Below, piece after piece: positions 7,626 to 18,871 of a stretch of 64,000 nt of DNA. A program made the position numbers and the translations under genes. The notes under the pieces were generated by a model. It was not told the origin of the DNA. It ran no database searches and saw only the letters and a list, made by a program, of their open reading frames with translations. Positions within the stretch are counted from its first letter, which is position 1. Each line of letters begins with the position of its first letter. The stretch spans positions 3,639,177 to 3,703,176 of the forward strand of contig NZ_CP054058.1 in the NCBI RefSeq assembly GCF_003935895.2, given 5' to 3'. The stretch comes from Scandinavium goeteborgense (lineage in GTDB: Bacteria > Pseudomonadota > Gammaproteobacteria > Enterobacterales > Enterobacteriaceae).

Positions 7626-8879
7626 TTACGCACGAATCGTGTCGTCGCCGAAGCCAATCCATTTGTAGGTCGTCAGCGCTTCGAGGCCCATCGGGCCGCG
7701 GGCGTGCAGTTTCTGCGTGCTGACGGCCACTTCCGCGCCGAGGCCAAACTGAGCACCGTCGGTGAAGCGCGTTGAGGCGTTCACATACACTGCCGAGGAG
7801 TCGACTTCGTTGATGAAGCGGTCCGCGTTGCGCAGCGTACGGGTCAGAATCGCATCGGAGTGTTGCGTCCCATGCAGACGAATATGCGCAATGGCATCGT
7901 CCAGGTCATCGACCAATTTCACGTTCAAATCCAGCGACAGATATTCATCGTCATACTGCTGAACCTGCACAGGAACCACGTTCGCCGGGCCTTTTTGCAG
8001 CGTTGTCAGCGCGTCAGCCTCGGCATGAAGCGTCACGCCACTCTCCGCCATCTGTTGGCTCAATGCAGGTAAGAATGTGTCGGCAATGGCGCGGTTTACC
8101 AGCAGCGTTTCCACGGTATTACAGGTGCTCGGACGCTGGGTTTTGGCATTGACGATAATCTTCAGCGCCGGGTCAAATTCAGCGGTGTCATCCACGTAGA
8201 TATGGCATACGCCAATCCCACCGGTGATCACCGGGATCGTCGACTGCTCGCGGCACAGCTTGTGCAGGCCCGCGCCGCCGCGTGGGATCAGCATGTCGAT
8301 GTATTTGTCCATGCGCAGCATTTCATTGACCAGCGCGCGATCCGGGCTTTCAATCGCCTGCACCGCACCCGCAGGGAGCCCGCACTCTTCCAGCGCCTGC
8401 TGGATGACTTTCACCGTCGCAGCGTTGGTGCGCCAGGTTTCTTTCCCACCTCGCAGAATGGCGGCGTTACCGGTTTTCAGGCACAGCGAGGCCACGTCGA
8501 CTGTGACGTTCGGACGCGCTTCATAAATCACGCCCACGACGCCCAGCGGCACGCGGCGACGTTCGATGCGCAGGCCGCTGTCGAGCAGCCCGCCGTCAAT
8601 CACCTGTCCGACCGGGTCGGCGAGTTTGCACACCTGGCGCACGTCATCGGCGATGCTTTTCAGGCGAGCGGGATTCAGCGCCAGTCGGTCCAGCAGCGCT
8701 TCGCTCAGCCCGTTGGTGCGCGCTTCATCAAGATCCTGCGCGTTGGCGCTGAGGATGGCGTCGGTTTTCGCTTCCAGATAATCAGCAATCTTTTCCAGAA
8801 CCTGATTTTTTTCACGCCCGGACAGCTGCGCCAATTTGTACGAGGCCGCTTTGGCCGCGATGCCCATTTGTTCCAGCAT
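7626..8879 (-). CDS. proA: Gamma-glutamyl phosphate reductase (glutamate-5-semialdehyde dehydrogenase)
   Basis: This 417-aa protein has the family's exact length. It reduces gamma-glutamyl phosphate to glutamate-5-semialdehyde with NADPH, the second step of proline synthesis. Hallmarks include [15 protein letters not shown] near residue 110, [15 protein letters not shown], and the catalytic-Cys context [18 protein letters not shown] near residues 245-262. It ends [16 protein letters not shown] as in E. coli. It lies 10 bp downstream of proB in the same operon. Confidence 0.98.
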   Translation of the reverse strand: MLEQMGIAAKAASYKLAQLSGREKNQVLEKIADYLEAKTDAILSANAQDLDEARTNGLSEALLDRLALNPARLKSIADDVRQVCKLADPVGQVIDGGLLDSGLRIERRRVPLGVVGVIYEARPNVTVDVASLCLKTGNAAILRGGKETWRTNAATVKVIQQALEECGLPAGAVQAIESPDRALVNEMLRMDKYIDMLIPRGGAGLHKLCREQSTIPVITGGIGVCHIYVDDTAEFDPALKIIVNAKTQRPSTCNTVETLLVNRAIADTFLPALSQQMAESGVTLHAEADALTTLQKGPANVVPVQVQQYDDEYLSLDLNVKLVDDLDDAIAHIRLHGTQHSDAILTRTLRNADRFINEVDSSAVYVNASTRFTDGAQFGLGAEVAVSTQKLHARGPMGLEALTTYKWIGFGDDTIRA

Positions 8880-8889
8880 TGAAGGCTCC

Positions 8890-9993
8890 TTAACGGGTAA
8901 TCATGTCGTCGCGATGAACGGCTACCGGGCCGTACTCGTAGCCGAGAATCGCGTCGATTTGCTGCGAATGTTGTCCGGCAATCCGACGCAGCGCATCGCT
9001 GTTGTAGCGGGACACCCCGTGCGCGATATCGCGACCGTCGAGAGTACGAATACGGATCACTTCACCACGGGAGAAGTTACCTGTCACGCTTTTAATTCCT
9101 TTTGGAAGCAATGAACTCCCTCTTTCCAGAATTGCAGAAACAGCGCCTTCATCCACGGTGATTTCCCCGGCTGGCGGTGCGCCAAAGATCCAGCGTTTAC
9201 GGGTTTCGAGCGGGGAAATCTGGGCGTGGAAACGGGTGCCGACGGCGACCCCTTCCATCACGTCGCCAATCACGCCCGGGCGACTGCCTGCGGCAATAAT
9301 GGTTTCGATTCCGGCGCGGCAGGCGACGTCAGCGGCCTGCAGTTTGGTGCCCATTCCGCCGGTACCGAGGCCCGAAACGCTGTCTCCAGCAATTGAGCGC
9401 AGTGCGTCGTCAATGCCGTGCACGTCCTGAATCAGTTCGGCCTGTGGATTAGTGCGCGGGTCGGCGGTGAACAACCCCTGCTGGTCGGTCAACAGAAGCA
9501 GTTTGTCGGCTCCAGCGAGGATTGCCGCCAGCGCAGACAGGTTGTCGTTATCGCCCACTTTAATTTCAGCGGTAGCGACGGCGTCGTTTTCGTTGATAAC
9601 CGGCACGATGTGGTTATCGAGCAGCGCACGCAGCGTGTCACGGGCATTGAGGAAACGCTCTCTGTCTTCCATGTCCGCGCGCGTCAGTAACATCTGGCCG
9701 ACGTGAATACCGTAAATCGAGAAAAGCTGTTCCCAGAGCTGGATCAGACGGCTTTGGCCGACCGCCGCCAGCAGCTGTTTAGAGGCGATGGTGGCAGGCA
9801 GTTCCGGGTAGCCGAGGTGTTCACGCCCGGCGGCAATCGCGCCCGACGTCACAATCACAATCCGATGTCCTGCGGCATGCAGCTGCGCGCATTGGCGCAC
9901 TAATTCCACGATATGGGCGCGATTAAGGCGGCGCGACCCCCCGGTTAAAACACTGGTACCCAGTTTGATGACCAGCGTCTGGCTGTCACTCAT
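8890..9993 (-). CDS. proB: Glutamate 5-kinase
   Basis: ProB phosphorylates glutamate at the start of proline synthesis and is feedback-inhibited by proline. ATG at 9993 ([16 protein letters not shown]) gives 367 aa, the E. coli length; the open frame runs 52 codons further upstream but that extension has no similarity to the family. An N-terminal amino-acid kinase domain ([39 protein letters not shown]) is followed by a C-terminal PUA domain from about residue 275. It is divergent from phoE and first in the proBA operon. Confidence 0.98.
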   Translation of the reverse strand: MSDSQTLVIKLGTSVLTGGSRRLNRAHIVELVRQCAQLHAAGHRIVIVTSGAIAAGREHLGYPELPATIASKQLLAAVGQSRLIQLWEQLFSIYGIHVGQMLLTRADMEDRERFLNARDTLRALLDNHIVPVINENDAVATAEIKVGDNDNLSALAAILAGADKLLLLTDQQGLFTADPRTNPQAELIQDVHGIDDALRSIAGDSVSGLGTGGMGTKLQAADVACRAGIETIIAAGSRPGVIGDVMEGVAVGTRFHAQISPLETRKRWIFGAPPAGEITVDEGAVSAILERGSSLLPKGIKSVTGNFSRGEVIRIRTLDGRDIAHGVSRYNSDALRRIAGQHSQQIDAILGYEYGPVAVHRDDMITR

Positions 9994-10115
9994 GATTCTC
10001 TGCCATTCAATGTGTACGAAAAGGACGTTGTAACAGGACTCAGGCCGCTTGCCAACTCCCTGAGCGGGTTGCAAAGCACTTTGTTGCGCGGGATCAGGAA
10101 GCGTAGCGGCAGATA

Positions 10116-10188
10116 ATGGCACTTTTATGACAGAAATACCCAAACACAATTATTTAAAACTATTCTTACTTTGTCATAAAACTTTCAT
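10116..10188. promoter_or_regulatory. Pho boxes between proB and phoE
   Basis: TTGTCATAAAACTTTCAT at 10171-10188 fits the PhoB box CTGTCATA(A/T)A(A/T)CTGTCAT with two or three mismatches, on the phoE strand. A second, inverted box reads CTGTCATAAAAGTGCCAT from 10133 down to 10116. E. coli phoE also has Pho boxes in this region, including an inverted one farther upstream (recalled). This indicates PhoB-activated expression under phosphate starvation. Confidence 0.75.
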
Positions 10189-10268
10189 TTCCCCGCGATA
10201 CAACCCTTCCTGTTTTTTAAATCTGGCAAGTTCCTAAATTTAAGCGCGTATATTAATCAGGGTTAAAA

Positions 10269-11366
10269 ATGAAAAAGACCACATTGGCATTGATGGTACT
10301 GGGCGTAATGTCTTCCACAGCAGCACAGGCCGCAGAAATTTATAATAAAGACGGTAATAAACTGGATCTTTATGGTCGCGTTAAAGCTGAACATTATATG
10401 AGCGACAACGACGCGGTAGACGGCGACCAGTCTTATATTCGTCTGGGCTTTAAAGGTCAGACTCAAATTAACGATCAGCTGACCGGTTTTGGCCAGTGGG
10501 AATATCAGGTTGCGGCGAACAAAGTGGAAGGCGATCCGGCGACCACCAAAACGCGTCTGGCCTTTGCGGGTCTGAAAGCCGGTGATATTGGCTCTTTCGA
10601 CTACGGTCGTAACTACGGCATTCTGTACAACGTCGCGGCGTATACGGATATGATCCCAGAGTTCGGTGATGACTCCTTCGTCAAAACCGATAACTTCATG
10701 ACCGGTCGTGCAAATGGCCTGGCGACCTACCGCAACAACAACTTCTTCGGTCTGGTTGACGGTCTGAAACTGGCGCTGCAGTACCAGGGCAAAAACGAAA
10801 ACGACGGCCGCGCGGCCAGCAAAGCCAACGGTGACGGGTTCGGTACCTCACTGAGCTATGACTTCGGCGATTCCGGTTTCACCCTCGGTGCCGCCTACTC
10901 TAACTCCAACCGGACTCTGACTCAGCAGGACAGCACCTTCGGGAAAGGGACTGACGCTGAAGCCTGGACCACCGGCTTTAAATACGATGCCAACAGTGTA
11001 TACCTGGCGGCCATTTACGCCGAAACCCGCAACATGACCCCAATTTCCGGCACCGCGTCCATTGGCGGCGTGGATACGAAAGTCAGCGGTTTCGCAAATA
11101 AAAACCAGGCGTTAGAACTCGTCGCACAATATCAGTTTGATTTCGGTCTGCGCCCATCCATTGGATATGTCCAGTCTAAAGGTAAGGATATTGAAGGCGT
11201 AGGCGATGCGGACCTGGTGAAATATATCGACGTGGCAGCCACCTATTACTTCAACAAAAACATGTCGGCGTTTGTTGATTATAAAATCAACCAGCTGAGC
11301 GATGATAATAAACTCGCGCTGAATAACGACGACGTGGTCGCGCTGGGTCTGGTTTACCAGTTCTAA
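10269..11366 (+). CDS. phoE: Phosphoporin PhoE, outer membrane general porin
   Basis: This 365-aa precursor has a 21-residue signal peptide (cut after TAAQA, mature [15 protein letters not shown]), the Gram-negative porin fold with the PEFG constriction-loop motif (IPEFGDDS near residues 129-136) and the obligatory C-terminal Phe (GLVYQF). It forms trimeric 16-stranded barrels that favour anions such as phosphate. Location opposite proB and the Pho boxes distinguish it from OmpC/OmpF paralogues. Confidence 0.96.
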   Translation: MKKTTLALMVLGVMSSTAAQAAEIYNKDGNKLDLYGRVKAEHYMSDNDAVDGDQSYIRLGFKGQTQINDQLTGFGQWEYQVAANKVEGDPATTKTRLAFAGLKAGDIGSFDYGRNYGILYNVAAYTDMIPEFGDDSFVKTDNFMTGRANGLATYRNNNFFGLVDGLKLALQYQGKNENDGRAASKANGDGFGTSLSYDFGDSGFTLGAAYSNSNRTLTQQDSTFGKGTDAEAWTTGFKYDANSVYLAAIYAETRNMTPISGTASIGGVDTKVSGFANKNQALELVAQYQFDFGLRPSIGYVQSKGKDIEGVGDADLVKYIDVAATYYFNKNMSAFVDYKINQLSDDNKLALNNDDVVALGLVYQF

Positions 11367-11380
11367 TCCCACAAAATTAA

Positions 11381-11410
11381 AAGGCCCCTCAACGTTGAGG
11401 GGCCTTTTTT
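11381..11410. terminator. Bidirectional terminator between phoE and crl
   Basis: AAGGCCCCTC and GAGGGGCCTT flank AACGTT-type symmetry at 11381-11405 and are followed by T6. Adenines on the other side allow it to serve convergent phoE and crl. Confidence 0.9.
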
Positions 11411-11429
11411 ATGTCTTCTGCAAAATCGC

Positions 11430-11828
11430 TTATGCCGACAATCTCACCGGCTGTTCCACATCTTCCGCAGGCTCAAGCGCCAGGTCGAATGTTTTCAGCA
11501 TGTCGCGCGCTCGGGCGTGGAAATCACGCAGAGTCTGCTCCAGGCGGTCAGTGACTTCAGTGTCTTTGATGGCCGTTGCCTGCCAGTTGCCGTGTTTATC
11601 GAACAGGCCAAACTGATAGCTGTAGGTGAAACGCTTTTCCTGCGCTTCCATTTCCAGCCACCAGCCCCAAAACTCTCGGACTTCCGGGGCCGGTTTGACA
11701 TTGACGCATACGGCCAGGCAATCGAAAAAGAAGCGATTATCCTCACACTGCTCTGCCCGGATGTAGGGGCCAAGGGCAGTGAATTTCTTGATCAGTTTAC
11801 TCTTCGGGTGTCCACTCGGTAACGTCAT
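11430..11828 (-). CDS. crl: Sigma factor-binding protein Crl
   Basis: This 132-aa cytoplasmic protein begins [20 protein letters not shown] and carries the conserved [30 protein letters not shown] block (residues 28-57). Crl binds sigma-S domain 2 and promotes formation of the sigma-S holoenzyme, boosting stationary-phase and curli genes. The C-terminal third diverges from E. coli, as usual. It stands alone between phoE and frsA. Confidence 0.96.
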   Translation of the reverse strand: MTLPSGHPKSKLIKKFTALGPYIRAEQCEDNRFFFDCLAVCVNVKPAPEVREFWGWWLEMEAQEKRFTYSYQFGLFDKHGNWQATAIKDTEVTDRLEQTLRDFHARARDMLKTFDLALEPAEDVEQPVRLSA

Positions 11829-11885
11829 TGCTGTCTCCTTTAGTGATGCAACTGTTTTACCAAATCAATAGAATTTAGCAATCTA

Positions 11886-13130
11886 TTAACCAATTCTATG
11901 ATTGATCCACGTGGCAATTTCTTTCAACGCTTTGTCAAAATTGCGATAAACCGGCTTAAACGGGATCTGCATTAACTTGCCATCGGCAGATGACGAGGTG
12001 ATTAAACGGGACTCGTCTTCCGGGCTGAACGGATCGTTTTGCCAGTAGCCAGACAGCATCGGCGTTGGGCAGCGACGGCCCAGCAATCCCTGTGTTTTCA
12101 GCGAGTAACGATTAAGCTCAACGCGCAGCGCATCGTCAGAGGCATCGTGCATACCCAGCCGCGAGGCCAGCACGTCGAGATACATTTCCGGGACATTTTC
12201 CTGGCGCTGCGGGTCGCTGAGCAAGTGGTGGACCACCGGCCCGAGACAAGCCACCGCTTTCAGACGCGGTGATTCCAGATACGCGAGGCGCACCGCCACG
12301 TTGGCCCCGAAGCGGAAACCAAACGCCGCCACGCGAGTATGATCGACCCACGGAATATTCGGCAGCGATTTCAAAACCTGCTGATGCAGGAAGCTGGAAT
12401 CCTGGGTCAGCTTCCATTTGGACGAGAAGCCTATCGACGGCATGTCCAGTGTCAGCATCGCAATCCCCAGCGGGGCTAAGTATTTTTCAAACAGGCTGTA
12501 GTTGTCGCTTTGCAGCGCATCCAGCCCGCCGCACATCAGCACCGTCGGGAACGGGCCTTCGCCAGGCGGCATGTGCAGGAACCCCGTGACCGGAGAACCG
12601 CCAGTAATTTTAAACTCCAGTTCACGCAAAGAGCCCGGCAAACGCTGGGCGGCTTCTTCATAGGCCCGATTTGCCAGCGCCTGTGCCTGTTCGGCGAGGT
12701 CATCGCCTTTCAGATGCGGGTAAGCGGCGATGCTGTAGAGATTAGAGGCATGCAGCCAGTGGCGGCCACTTAACGCGTCATCCGGCTCCTGACACGCTTT
12801 CTGCTGCCAGAGCATCGCCTGTTTCGACCATTCGTAAATCCAGTTGCCGCCGCGATAGCCGACCACCGTGTCATACAGATCTTCGTCGGTACGCTCTGAG
12901 GGACTCATCACGATGCGCGCCTGCACGTCGAGAATTTCCTGCGGCGAGACGCCACGCCAGATCCACATCAGGCGGTTCACCATCCGGTACCAGTGAGGAA
13001 CGTTTTTTCCGTCCAGCGCGGATTGCACTGCAGAATCGGCGCCATGATGGAAGCGACGCACCAGCGTCGAGGTTTCAGGGTGCTTGAAACGCGGTTTGAA
13101 GAGGACTTCGCTGAGATTGGCTTCTGGCAT
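11886..13130 (-). CDS. frsA: Fermentation-respiration switch protein FrsA
   Basis: This 414-aa protein equals E. coli FrsA in length and is highly similar along its length ([22 protein letters not shown] at the start, [39 protein letters not shown] mid-protein). It has an alpha/beta-hydrolase fold with [16 protein letters not shown] near residue 270. It binds unphosphorylated enzyme IIA-Glc and affects the respiration/fermentation balance; the catalytic role is disputed. It is a single gene upstream of crl, in the same orientation. Confidence 0.96.
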   Translation of the reverse strand: MPEANLSEVLFKPRFKHPETSTLVRRFHHGADSAVQSALDGKNVPHWYRMVNRLMWIWRGVSPQEILDVQARIVMSPSERTDEDLYDTVVGYRGGNWIYEWSKQAMLWQQKACQEPDDALSGRHWLHASNLYSIAAYPHLKGDDLAEQAQALANRAYEEAAQRLPGSLRELEFKITGGSPVTGFLHMPPGEGPFPTVLMCGGLDALQSDNYSLFEKYLAPLGIAMLTLDMPSIGFSSKWKLTQDSSFLHQQVLKSLPNIPWVDHTRVAAFGFRFGANVAVRLAYLESPRLKAVACLGPVVHHLLSDPQRQENVPEMYLDVLASRLGMHDASDDALRVELNRYSLKTQGLLGRRCPTPMLSGYWQNDPFSPEDESRLITSSSADGKLMQIPFKPVYRNFDKALKEIATWINHRIG

Positions 13131-13189
13131 CGCATAGACTCCATGAATACGACATGACGTCTATTGTACCTCGCCGGGCGCCAAAAAGA

Positions 13190-13215
13190 ACAACGCCCGG
13201 TATACCGGGCGTTGA
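13190..13215 (-). terminator. Terminator past gpt
   Basis: CAACGCCCGG-TATA-CCGGGCGTTG is a perfect palindrome at 13191-13214. Read on the minus strand it runs into TTCTTTTT, so it ends gpt transcription before frsA. Confidence 0.8.
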
Positions 13216-13271
13216 AAAGAACAGTAAATCAGATATCCGAGGATTTCAGTTCACAGGAAGGCTAAAGATAT

Positions 13272-13730
13272 TTAGCGGCCTGAAATAGGTGGGATAAACG
13301 CCACGCCCATATCCCAAGGCTGTTCAATCCAGGTATCCTGCGGAATATCGATCACGTAGTCATCAACCAGCGGCTGACCCGCAGGCTTGGCGAAGATAGT
13401 GACGAAATGCGCTTTCGGGTACATTTCACGGATAGCGACTGCGGTGCCGCCGGTGTCGACCAGATCGTCAATCACGATAAAGCCTTCGCCGTCGCCTTCA
13501 GCACGCTTGAGGACTTTCAGCTCGCGCTGGTTGTCGTGGTCGTAGCTGGAAATGCAGACGGTGTCCACATGACGAATACCCAGTTCACGGGCCAGCAGAG
13601 CGCCTGGTACCAGACCTCCACGACTAACGGCAATAATGCCTTTCCACTGCTCGGAGGGCATCAGGCGCGCGGCCAGTTTGCGTGCATGAATCTGCAACAT
13701 GTCCCAGGTAACGATGTATTTTTCGCTCAT
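13272..13730 (-). CDS. gpt: Xanthine-guanine phosphoribosyltransferase
   Basis: Gpt salvages guanine and xanthine (weakly hypoxanthine) to nucleotides with PRPP. ATG at 13730 ([20 protein letters not shown]) gives 152 aa, the E. coli length; the open frame continues 28 codons upstream without family similarity. The PRPP loop [14 protein letters not shown] sits near residues 84-97, and SRGGLVPG near 37-44 is the pyrophosphate loop. It is divergent from pepD. Confidence 0.97.
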   Translation of the reverse strand: MSEKYIVTWDMLQIHARKLAARLMPSEQWKGIIAVSRGGLVPGALLARELGIRHVDTVCISSYDHDNQRELKVLKRAEGDGEGFIVIDDLVDTGGTAVAIREMYPKAHFVTIFAKPAGQPLVDDYVIDIPQDTWIEQPWDMGVAFIPPISGR

Positions 13731-13987
13731 GTGATTGTATCCCAGCCTATAAATCGGCTTAAAAAATGTTCGGGGTGATTCCAGGTTGCGCGAGATTATA
13801 GAGATCTGACGCACTAAAAACCAGTGTTTAACGGCCTCGCCGGGAGTTTTTACGCGCTACGTACTACCAGAGAAGGCAGAAAGTGGTATTCTCAACGGCA
13901 TCTCGCAAGTCAGGTCACATGCCTGTTTGTCATTGCTAACCCATTACCTGTAAGCCACTTTTGCAGGAAGCCGTAAGGAGACTTACC

Positions 13988-15445
13988 GTGTCTGAACTGT
14001 CTCAATTATCCCCGCAGCCGCTGTGGGATATTTTCGCCAAAATCTGCTCCATTCCGCACCCTTCTTATCACGAAGAGCAGCTCGCCGAACACATCATGGG
14101 CTGGGCGAAGGAAAAAGGTCTGCATGCAGAACGCGATCAGGTGGGTAATATCCTGATTCGTAAAGCTGCCACGGCGGGCATGGAAAACCGTAAAGCGGTT
14201 GTGATGCAGGCGCACCTCGATATGGTGCCGCAGAAAAACAACGACACCGTGCATGACTTCACCAAAGATCCTATTCAGCCGTACATTGACGGCGAGTGGA
14301 TTAAAGCCCGCGGCACCACGCTGGGCGCGGATAACGGCATCGGTATGGCGTCTGCGTTGGCCGTTCTGGCTGACGACAGCGTTGAACATGGCCCGCTGGA
14401 AGTGCTGCTGACCATGACTGAAGAAGCGGGCATGGATGGCGCCTTTGGCCTTCAGGCTAACTGGCTGCAGGCCGATATCCTGATCAACACCGACTCTGAA
14501 GAAGAAGGTGAGATCTACATGGGTTGCGCGGGCGGTATCGATTTCATCACCACCCTGCCGCTGACTCGCGAAGCGATCCCTGCTGGCTTCCAGAGCTTTA
14601 AGCTGACGCTGAAAGGCCTGAAAGGCGGTCACTCCGGCGGCGATATCCATCTGGGTCTCGGCAATGCCAACAAACTGCTGGCGCGCTTCCTGGCAGGCCA
14701 TGCGTCTGAGCTGGACCTGCGTCTGGTTGATTTCAACGGCGGCACTCTGCGTAACGCTATTCCACGTGAAGCCTTCGCCACCGTCGCCGTTCCGGCTGAC
14801 AAAGCGCAGACCCTGAAAGCGCTGGCCGATGAGTTCATGGCTATTCTGAAAAACGAACTGGCTGCAAAAGAGAAGAACCTGACCGTGGTTCTGGAAGCGG
14901 TCACCGCGGACAAAAACGCCCTGAGCGAAAAATCCCGTGACAGCTTCATTCAACTGCTGAATGCGACCCCGAACGGCGTTATCCGTAACTCCGACGTGGC
15001 GAAAGGCGTGGTTGAAACTTCCCTGAACGTGGGCGTGGTCTCCATGCACGACGACAACGTGGAAATCATCTGCCTGATTCGTTCCCTGATCGACAGCGGC
15101 AAAGACTACGTAGTTAGCATGCTGGAATCTCTGGGCAAAATGGCGGGCGCACAGACGGCACCGAAAGGCGGCTACCCAGGCTGGCAGCCAGATGCAAACT
15201 CTCCGGTTATGCACCTGGTGCGTGAAACCTATCAGCGTCTGTTCGACAAAACGCCGAACATCCAGGTTATCCACGCGGGTCTGGAATGTGGTCTGTTCAA
15301 AAAGCCGTACCCGAACATGGACATGGTTTCCATTGGGCCGACCATCACCGGGCCACACTCGCCGGATGAGCAGGTTCACATTGAAAGCGTGGGCCAGTAT
15401 TGGATCCTGCTGACCGAACTGCTGAAAGCGATTCCAGCGAAGTAA
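13988..15445 (+). CDS. pepD: Aminoacyl-histidine dipeptidase (peptidase D)
   Basis: PepD is a cytosolic M20 metallopeptidase that cleaves Xaa-His dipeptides. GTG at 13988 follows AAGGAG by 7 nt and gives 485 aa starting with SELSQLSPQPLWDIF, as in E. coli; an in-frame ATG nine codons earlier has no such signal. Zinc ligands lie in QAHLDMVPQK, GADNGIG, TMTEEAGMDGA and the NTDSEEEG segment, with the final His in GPHSPDEQVH. It is monocistronic, ending in REP units and a terminator. Confidence 0.97.
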   Translation: MSELSQLSPQPLWDIFAKICSIPHPSYHEEQLAEHIMGWAKEKGLHAERDQVGNILIRKAATAGMENRKAVVMQAHLDMVPQKNNDTVHDFTKDPIQPYIDGEWIKARGTTLGADNGIGMASALAVLADDSVEHGPLEVLLTMTEEAGMDGAFGLQANWLQADILINTDSEEEGEIYMGCAGGIDFITTLPLTREAIPAGFQSFKLTLKGLKGGHSGGDIHLGLGNANKLLARFLAGHASELDLRLVDFNGGTLRNAIPREAFATVAVPADKAQTLKALADEFMAILKNELAAKEKNLTVVLEAVTADKNALSEKSRDSFIQLLNATPNGVIRNSDVAKGVVETSLNVGVVSMHDDNVEIICLIRSLIDSGKDYVVSMLESLGKMAGAQTAPKGGYPGWQPDANSPVMHLVRETYQRLFDKTPNIQVIHAGLECGLFKKPYPNMDMVSIGPTITGPHSPDEQVHIESVGQYWILLTELLKAIPAK

Positions 15446-15456
15446 GCCGTAATGGG

Positions 15457-15570
15457 TGCCCGGCGGCGCAAGCTTGCCGGGCCTACATGGCACATTCCGT
15501 AGGCCCGGTTAGTGCAGCACCACCGGAAATGCAGAATCGCGTAGGCCCGGTAAGCGCAGCGCCACCGGGC
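15457..15570. repeat. REP/BIME cluster after pepD
   Basis: Three units of the REP type alternate in orientation: 15457-15485, 15499-15527 and 15541-15569. They share GTAGGCCCGG / GCCGGGCCTAC ends around GCGCAGCGCCAC-like cores. Such elements stabilise mRNA 3' ends and bind gyrase or IHF. Confidence 0.85.
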
Positions 15571-15600
15571 AAAAAAAGCTTCCTTCAGGAAGCTTTTTTT
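15571..15600. terminator. Bidirectional terminator between pepD and dinB
   Basis: AAGCTTCCT and AGGAAGCTT arms are bounded by A and T runs on both sides, serving convergent pepD and dinB. Confidence 0.9.
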
Positions 15601-15614
15601 ATGGGTTCAGGAAA

Positions 15615-16673
15615 CTACAACCCCAGCACCAGTTGTCGTTCAAGCTGCGGGTCCAGCAGCGTAACATGCAGGCCCACCAGCCGGACGCCCCGCTCTCCGC
15701 GTCGCTCATGCCAGGTTTTATACGCCGTGGCGATCAAATCATCCTGGTTCAACTTCGGCCAGACGTGCTCCTGCGTGGTCTGCTGGAAATCATTAAACTT
15801 GAGCTTCACGCCCTGACGCGCAATCAGCAGGTCAGGTTTCACCTTCGCCAGTCGACGCTCCAGCTCAGGGTAAAGCTGACCGGTGATTATCGCCTCGCAG
15901 TCGGCCCATTCATGAATGTCCTCAGCCAGCGTGCGCTCCACGCCAATCGATTTGCGCAGACGCTCACTGTTGACGTCGCGCTCATCAATACCGTTACTGC
16001 GCTCCCACAACACCCGCCCAAATTTGCCAAAACGCTTGAGCAGCGTCGCCAGGTCGGCGTGCTGCACGTCCTCACAGGTGCGCAGACCCATGCCTTCAAG
16101 TTTCGATGCCGAGACTTTCCCCACGCCGGGAATTTTCGACAGCGTAAGCGTTTTGAGAAACGCAGGCACTTCATCAGGCGTAATGACGTACTGACCGTTG
16201 GGCTTGTTAAGGTCCGAGGCAATTTTGGCGAGAAACTTTACCGGGGCAATGCCCGCCGAGGCGGTGAGATTCAGCTCACGATGAATGGTCTGGCGGATTT
16301 CCTGCGCCATCAGCGTGGCCGAACCCTGACAGTGCAGGCTATCGGTGACGTCGAGGTACGCTTCATCGAGGGACAGCGGTTCAATCAGTGAGGTGTAGCG
16401 CGAGAAAATCTCACGAATATGCACCGAGGCTTCTTTGTAGGCTTCAAAGCGACCGGGCAACAGCGTCAGGTGCGGACAGAGTTTGAGGGCCATTCCGGTT
16501 GGCATTGCGCTGCGCACGCCAAACGTACGCGCGGGATAGTTAGCGGTGCTGATCACGCCGCGGCGCTCACGGCTGCCGCCAATGGCGATGGGAATGTCGC
16601 GCAGGGCTGGATTATCCCGCATTTCAACGGCGGCAAAAAAGCAGTCCATATCAACGTGAATAATTTTGCGCAT
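15615..16673 (-). CDS. dinB: DNA polymerase IV (Y-family, SOS)
   Basis: This 352-aa translesion polymerase begins [22 protein letters not shown] with the metal-binding Asp residue 8 and the steric-gate Phe of the CFFAAVE motif. [10 protein letters not shown] near residues 102-111 gives the other catalytic acidic residues. The helix-hairpin-helix region ([15 protein letters not shown]) and little-finger domain follow. The C-terminal clamp-binding peptide is QLVLGL. It is preceded by a consensus LexA box. Unlike in E. coli, no yafNOP genes follow in its operon. Confidence 0.97.
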   Translation of the reverse strand: MRKIIHVDMDCFFAAVEMRDNPALRDIPIAIGGSRERRGVISTANYPARTFGVRSAMPTGMALKLCPHLTLLPGRFEAYKEASVHIREIFSRYTSLIEPLSLDEAYLDVTDSLHCQGSATLMAQEIRQTIHRELNLTASAGIAPVKFLAKIASDLNKPNGQYVITPDEVPAFLKTLTLSKIPGVGKVSASKLEGMGLRTCEDVQHADLATLLKRFGKFGRVLWERSNGIDERDVNSERLRKSIGVERTLAEDIHEWADCEAIITGQLYPELERRLAKVKPDLLIARQGVKLKFNDFQQTTQEHVWPKLNQDDLIATAYKTWHERRGERGVRLVGLHVTLLDPQLERQLVLGL

Positions 16674-16690
16674 ACTCAGCCCTCACAGAT

Positions 16691-16710
16691 TACTGTGTAA
16701 GTATACAGTA
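16691..16710 (-). promoter_or_regulatory. LexA box of dinB
   Basis: TACTGTGTAAGTATACAGTA contains CTGT-N8-ACAG (16693-16708) with extended TACTG/CAGTA symmetry, 20-35 bp upstream of the dinB start. This is a full match to the SOS-box consensus. Confidence 0.93.
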
Positions 16711-16741
16711 TATTGATAGGGGATGAGAAGCGTGGGGTTTT

Positions 16742-16806
16742 GTAGGCCGGGTAAACAACGCGCTACCCGGCATTTTACCCGGCAGCATTGCATTTGCCGG
16801 GCCTAC
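16742..16806. repeat. REP element between dinB and nqrM
   Basis: GTAGGCCGGGTAAAC..., an internal CCCGG/CCGGG hairpin and the closing TTGCCGGGCCTAC form a nested palindrome of the REP class. Confidence 0.8.
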
Positions 16807-16815
16807 AATAAAGGA

Positions 16816-17034
16816 CTAGATAATGCGGTTTTGCTGGCGCTGGGCTTCGCGGGCGAGACGTTTTTTACGCGCGTCGCACGGCTCAGGGCAATCGCAGACT
16901 TTCTCCAGCCCCAGCGACGAGATGCCGCCACAGCTGCCCTGAATGCTTTTACGTTTCACCAGATAGCCGAGTGACATGCCGAGCACGACCAGCAAGAACA
17001 CGGCAAACGTTGCCAGAAATACCGTTAACATCAT
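16816..17034 (-). CDS. nqrM: (Na+)-NQR maturation protein NqrM
   Basis: This 72-aa DUF539 protein has one N-terminal membrane helix (residues 4-26) and four conserved cysteines in SCGGISSLGLEKVCDCPEPC. NqrM delivers iron for the Cys4-Fe centre between NqrD and NqrE. Its ATG overlaps the nqrF stop (ATGA), making it the last gene of the nqr operon. In Vibrio, apbE lies between nqrF and nqrM; it is absent here. Confidence 0.93.
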   Translation of the reverse strand: MMLTVFLATFAVFLLVVLGMSLGYLVKRKSIQGSCGGISSLGLEKVCDCPEPCDARKKRLAREAQRQQNRII

Positions 17035-18257
17035 CAGCCTCCAAAATCATCGAGCATGATATTTTCATCTTCCACGCCCAGATCTTTCAGCATGCGGATA
17101 ACCGCCGCATTCATCACCGGAGGCCCACACATGTAGAACTCACAGTCTTCCGGTGCCGCATGATGTTTGAGGTAGTTCTCATACAGCACGTTGTGGATGA
17201 ACCCGGTGTGCCCCGTCCAGTTATCTTCCGGCTGCGGATCGGAAAGCGCCACGTGGAAGGTAAAGTTCGGGTTTTCCCGCGCCAACTGCTCAAACTCATC
17301 ATCGTAGAACATTTCGCGCAGTGAACGCGCCCCGTACCAGAAGCTGATTTTACGCGTGCTGCTAAGACGCTTGAGCTGATCGAAGATGTGCGAACGCATT
17401 GGCGCCATACCTGCACCGCCGCCGATAAACACCATTTCCGCGTCGGTATCTTTGGCGAAGAACTCACCAAACGGCCCGGAAATCGTCACTTTATCACCCG
17501 CTTTCAGCGACCAGATGTAGGAGGACATAATGCCCGGCGGCACGTCAGGTGCAGACGGAGGCGGCGTGGCGATACGGACGTTGAGCATAATAATGCCCTT
17601 CTCGTCCGGGTAGTTCGCCATGGAATACGCGCGCAGCGTCGGCTCGTTCACTTCGGAAACGTAGCGGAACAGATTGAATTTGTCCCAGTCGCCGCGGTAC
17701 TCGTCCGGCACGTCAAAATCGGCATACGCCACTTTGTGGGATGGGCACTCAATCTGAATGTAACCGCCCGCGCGGAACGGCACGCTTTCACCTTCAGGGA
17801 TCGCCAGCTTCAGCTCTTTGATGAACGTCGCTTTGTTATCATTGGAGATAACCTCGCAATCCCATTTCTTCACGCCGAAGATTTCTTCCGGCAGCTCGAT
17901 TTTCATGTCCTGACGAACTGCAACCTGGCACGCCAGGCGACAACCCTCTTTGGCTTCACGCTTGCTGATGTGCGAAAGCTCGGTCGGCAGGATATCGCCG
18001 CCGCCCTCTTTCACCGTCACCCGGCACTGGCCGCAGGAACCGCCGCCGCCGCAGGCTGAAGAGACGAAAATGCCGTTATTAGACAGCGTATTCAGCAGCT
18101 TATCGCCAGCGGGCGTACGGATTTGTTTGTCGGCTTCGTTGTTGATCTCAATGACCACATCGCCGGAGTTCACCAGTTTCGCACGCGCCGCCAAAATCAG
18201 CAGCGACAGCACCAGCACAATCAGCGTGAACATCACTACGCCAAGAATAATTTCCAT
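17034..18257 (-). CDS. nqrF: Na+-translocating NADH:quinone reductase subunit F
   Basis: This 407-aa NADH-oxidising entry subunit has an N-terminal membrane helix (residues 4-24), a 2Fe-2S ferredoxin domain ([14 protein letters not shown] near 68-81, last ligand Cys in GCRLACQ), the FAD-binding RAYSMANYP motif near 210, and an NADH domain with [14 protein letters not shown]. It ends in DDFGG, as in the family. Electrons pass from NADH through FAD and 2Fe-2S to the membrane subunits. It lies 11 bp past nqrE. Confidence 0.97.
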   Translation of the reverse strand: MEIILGVVMFTLIVLVLSLLILAARAKLVNSGDVVIEINNEADKQIRTPAGDKLLNTLSNNGIFVSSACGGGGSCGQCRVTVKEGGGDILPTELSHISKREAKEGCRLACQVAVRQDMKIELPEEIFGVKKWDCEVISNDNKATFIKELKLAIPEGESVPFRAGGYIQIECPSHKVAYADFDVPDEYRGDWDKFNLFRYVSEVNEPTLRAYSMANYPDEKGIIMLNVRIATPPPSAPDVPPGIMSSYIWSLKAGDKVTISGPFGEFFAKDTDAEMVFIGGGAGMAPMRSHIFDQLKRLSSTRKISFWYGARSLREMFYDDEFEQLARENPNFTFHVALSDPQPEDNWTGHTGFIHNVLYENYLKHHAAPEDCEFYMCGPPVMNAAVIRMLKDLGVEDENIMLDDFGG

Positions 18258-18268
18258 TACTTACGCCC

Positions 18269-18865
<597 letters not shown>

Positions 18866-18871
18866 AATCGG

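Noticed and set aside
8202..8882. 226-codon plus-strand frame opposite proA
   Set aside because: Antisense shadow; proA is complete and conserved in the other direction.
14006..15493. 495-codon open frame on the minus strand opposite pepD
   Set aside because: It is antisense to an unambiguous peptidase gene; the translation is Phe/Gln/His/Arg-rich with no family features, a typical codon-bias shadow in GC-rich enterobacterial genes.
15457..15570. Regularly spaced short repeats that could suggest a CRISPR array
   Set aside because: Units alternate in orientation and are palindromic with GCCGGGCCTAC ends, as in REP/BIME elements; no cas genes nearby. No CRISPR array was seen anywhere in the window.
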